A stretch of 53,804 nt of DNA from Syntrophobacterales bacterium. GTDB lineage: Bacteria > Desulfobacterota > Desulfobaccia > Desulfobaccales > 0-14-0-80-60-11. The stretch's first letter is position 1, and every line of letters begins with the position of its first letter. The notes beneath the pieces are model-generated. The model made no database searches and was not told the DNA's origin. It worked only from the letters and a program-made list of their open reading frames with translations. The translations under genes and the position numbers were made by a program. Positions 52,621 through 53,804 of this stretch are shown one piece after another. The DNA is taken from contig JAILZL010000018.1 of assembly GCA_023512475.1 (NCBI GenBank), positions 1 through 53,804 on the forward strand, written 5' to 3'.

Positions 52621-53568
52621 TTGGCTTTCGAGATTCCCAAACAGATCTACTCTGGCTCCATCAAAACGGTGACCATCGGCAAGGGCGACAAGGCCATCAC
52701 ATTGGGGGGGGAGACATCTTACCCCTTTTATGTTTTTGAAGGGGTGATGCCCAATCCGCCCCGGGTGGCCATGGAAGTCTGGGACAAGGACCCGGGCGAG
52801 GACTGGGCCGAGCCCGCCAAGGAACCCTTCCGGGAGGTCCTGGGGGATCCGGCGGCCTGGGCCAAAAAGTGCGTCAATGAGTACGGCGCCGACGCCGTGG
52901 CCCTCATCCTGGTGAGCACCGACCCCAACGGCGACGACGCGCCCCCGGAGGCCGCGGCGGCCACCGCCAAGAAGGTGGCGGAGGCGGTGGATGTGCCGGT
53001 CATCGTCTATGGCTCCAGCAACCAGGACAAGGATGCGGAAGTGCTGCCGGCGGTGGCCGAGGCCTGCCAGGGGCTCAACGTGGTCCTGGGCCCGGTGCAG
53101 GACAAGAACTACAAGAAGGTGGGCGCGGCGGCGTTGGCTTACAACCACGTGGTGGCGGCCAACACCCCCATCGACGTCAACCTGGCCAAGCAGCTGAACA
53201 TCCTGTTGGGGCAGCTGGGCGTCAAGGACTCCCAGATCCTGGTGGACCCCACCACCGGCGGTCTGGGCTACGGCATGGAATACTGCTATTCGGTGATGGA
53301 GCGGGATCGCATGGCCGCCCTGACCCAGGAGGATGACCGCCTGCAGTTCCCCATCATCAACTATGCCGGGCAGGAAGTGTGGAAGGTCAAGGAGTGCAAG
53401 CAGACCAACGAAGAGGCGCCGCAGCTGGGCGACCAGCAGACCCGGGGCATTCTCATGGAGGCCGTCACCGCGGTGAGTCTGCTGTTGGCCGGCTCGGACC
53501 TGCTCATCCTGCGGCATCCGGAGACGGTGAAACTGGCCAAGACCTTTATCCAGGAAATGCTCGCCTAA
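52621..53568 (+). CDS. acsD: corrinoid iron-sulfur protein small subunit
   Basis: The 315-aa protein has the CdhD/AcsD TIM-barrel sequence (IVYGSSNQDKDAEVLPAVAE, ILVDPTTGGLGYGMEYCYS). Together with AcsC it carries the corrinoid that takes a methyl group from methyl-tetrahydrofolate to acetyl-CoA synthase. TTG 52621 was chosen because AAGGAGGG lies eight bases before it and the family begins AFEIPKQ. A longer frame from 52519 would start inside the promoter. Confidence 0.93.
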   Translation: MAFEIPKQIYSGSIKTVTIGKGDKAITLGGETSYPFYVFEGVMPNPPRVAMEVWDKDPGEDWAEPAKEPFREVLGDPAAWAKKCVNEYGADAVALILVSTDPNGDDAPPEAAAATAKKVAEAVDVPVIVYGSSNQDKDAEVLPAVAEACQGLNVVLGPVQDKNYKKVGAAALAYNHVVAANTPIDVNLAKQLNILLGQLGVKDSQILVDPTTGGLGYGMEYCYSVMERDRMAALTQEDDRLQFPIINYAGQEVWKVKECKQTNEEAPQLGDQQTRGILMEAVTAVSLLLAGSDLLILRHPETVKLAKTFIQEMLA

Positions 53569-53695
53569 CCGCGGGGCACCCTCCTGGGCAGGCCTGCCCT
53601 CCTGCACGGCAGGCATGACGCACACAGCAGGCAGGGCCAACGGGGGATCATGAAGATCCTCCCGCACCTCAAGACCATCTGGAGGGACAACTTTC

Positions 53696-53804
53696 ATGTC
53701 GGACATGGAAAAGTACAGTATTGATGTGGCGGCCCAGGAGCTTTTGGCCCGGGCCCGGGCCGAGGGCGTGGAGACCATCTTTGACCGGGCCGAGAAGATG
53801 AAGC
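53696..53804 (+). CDS. cooS: anaerobic CO dehydrogenase catalytic subunit, start only
   Basis: The 36 visible residues (MSDMEKYSIDVAAQELLARA, then EGVETIFDRAEKMK) match the N-terminus of CooS/AcsA, which contacts the cluster-binding Cys just beyond the window. GGAGGG lies nine bases before ATG 53696. Context with cooC and acsD supports the call. The gene is cut by the window end. Confidence 0.75.
   Translation, partial: MSDMEKYSIDVAAQELLARARAEGVETIFDRAEKMK

Noticed and set aside
53650-53724. Short open frame overlapping the cooS start as a leader peptide
   Set aside because: It has no clear ribosome site or regulatory codon pattern.

Overview
The window is GC-rich and densely coded, with long operons on both strands. 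It looks like the chromosome of an anaerobic Gram-negative bacterium, most likely a Desulfobacterota member of the sulfate-reducing or syntrophic type. The evidence is Wood-Ljungdahl genes (acsV, cooC, acsD and the start of a CO dehydrogenase), a single-chain 2-oxoacid:ferredoxin oxidoreductase, a double acyl-CoA-dehydratase activase, outer-membrane and LPS-type proteins, and selenocysteine use. The taxonomic call is inference from gene content.

Layout: 1-5 kb holds a frameshifted GT9 glycosyltransferase, acsV, a flavodoxin-like protein and a divergent TetR regulator. 5-14 kb (+) holds a small HTH-like protein with a radical SAM enzyme, a 1396-aa activase, a zinc-ribbon membrane protein and priA. 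13.7-15 kb (-) holds a macro-domain protein and a thioredoxin-fold protein whose UGA codon lies in a UxxC motif. 15-19 kb is the oxidoreductase. 19-28 kb (-) holds an L,D-transpeptidase, mtnA, an OsmC-like protein, gatB, thi4, two small Ala-rich lipoproteins and polA. 28-36 kb (-) holds a Gate-domain membrane protein, a short mgtE, a YcaO-TPR protein and livFGMH. 36-41.7 kb holds a secreted protein, fusA, ndk, thiL and two small Cys-rich proteins. 41.6-46.7 kb (-) holds nfi, a DUF169 protein, an aldehyde dehydrogenase, a DUF6600 protein and a short ferritin-like protein. 47-54 kb holds an anti-sigma/CpxP-like pair, a SlyD-type FKBP, tRNA-Sec, an archaemetzincin, tRNA-Gln, a TPR/beta-barrel protein, and cooC, acsD and cooS (cut by the window end).

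Four connections stand out. First, the in-frame UGA at 14851-14853 (minus strand), its downstream hairpin, and a tRNA-Sec gene at 48753-48850 together support a real selenoprotein. Second, the acetyl-CoA pathway is split: the activator acsV lies about 50 kb from acsD, whose promoter is covered by a 28-bp inverted repeat. Third, an OprI/Lpp-like lipoprotein ending in RK shares the strand with an ErfK-type L,D-transpeptidase, suggesting an outer-membrane tether. Fourth, thiamine genes are split between a His-type thi4 and thiL.

No rRNA, CRISPR array, insertion sequence or prophage was recognised. Many intergenic gaps carry a GC-rich, strand-biased sequence that recurs in a recognisable form.
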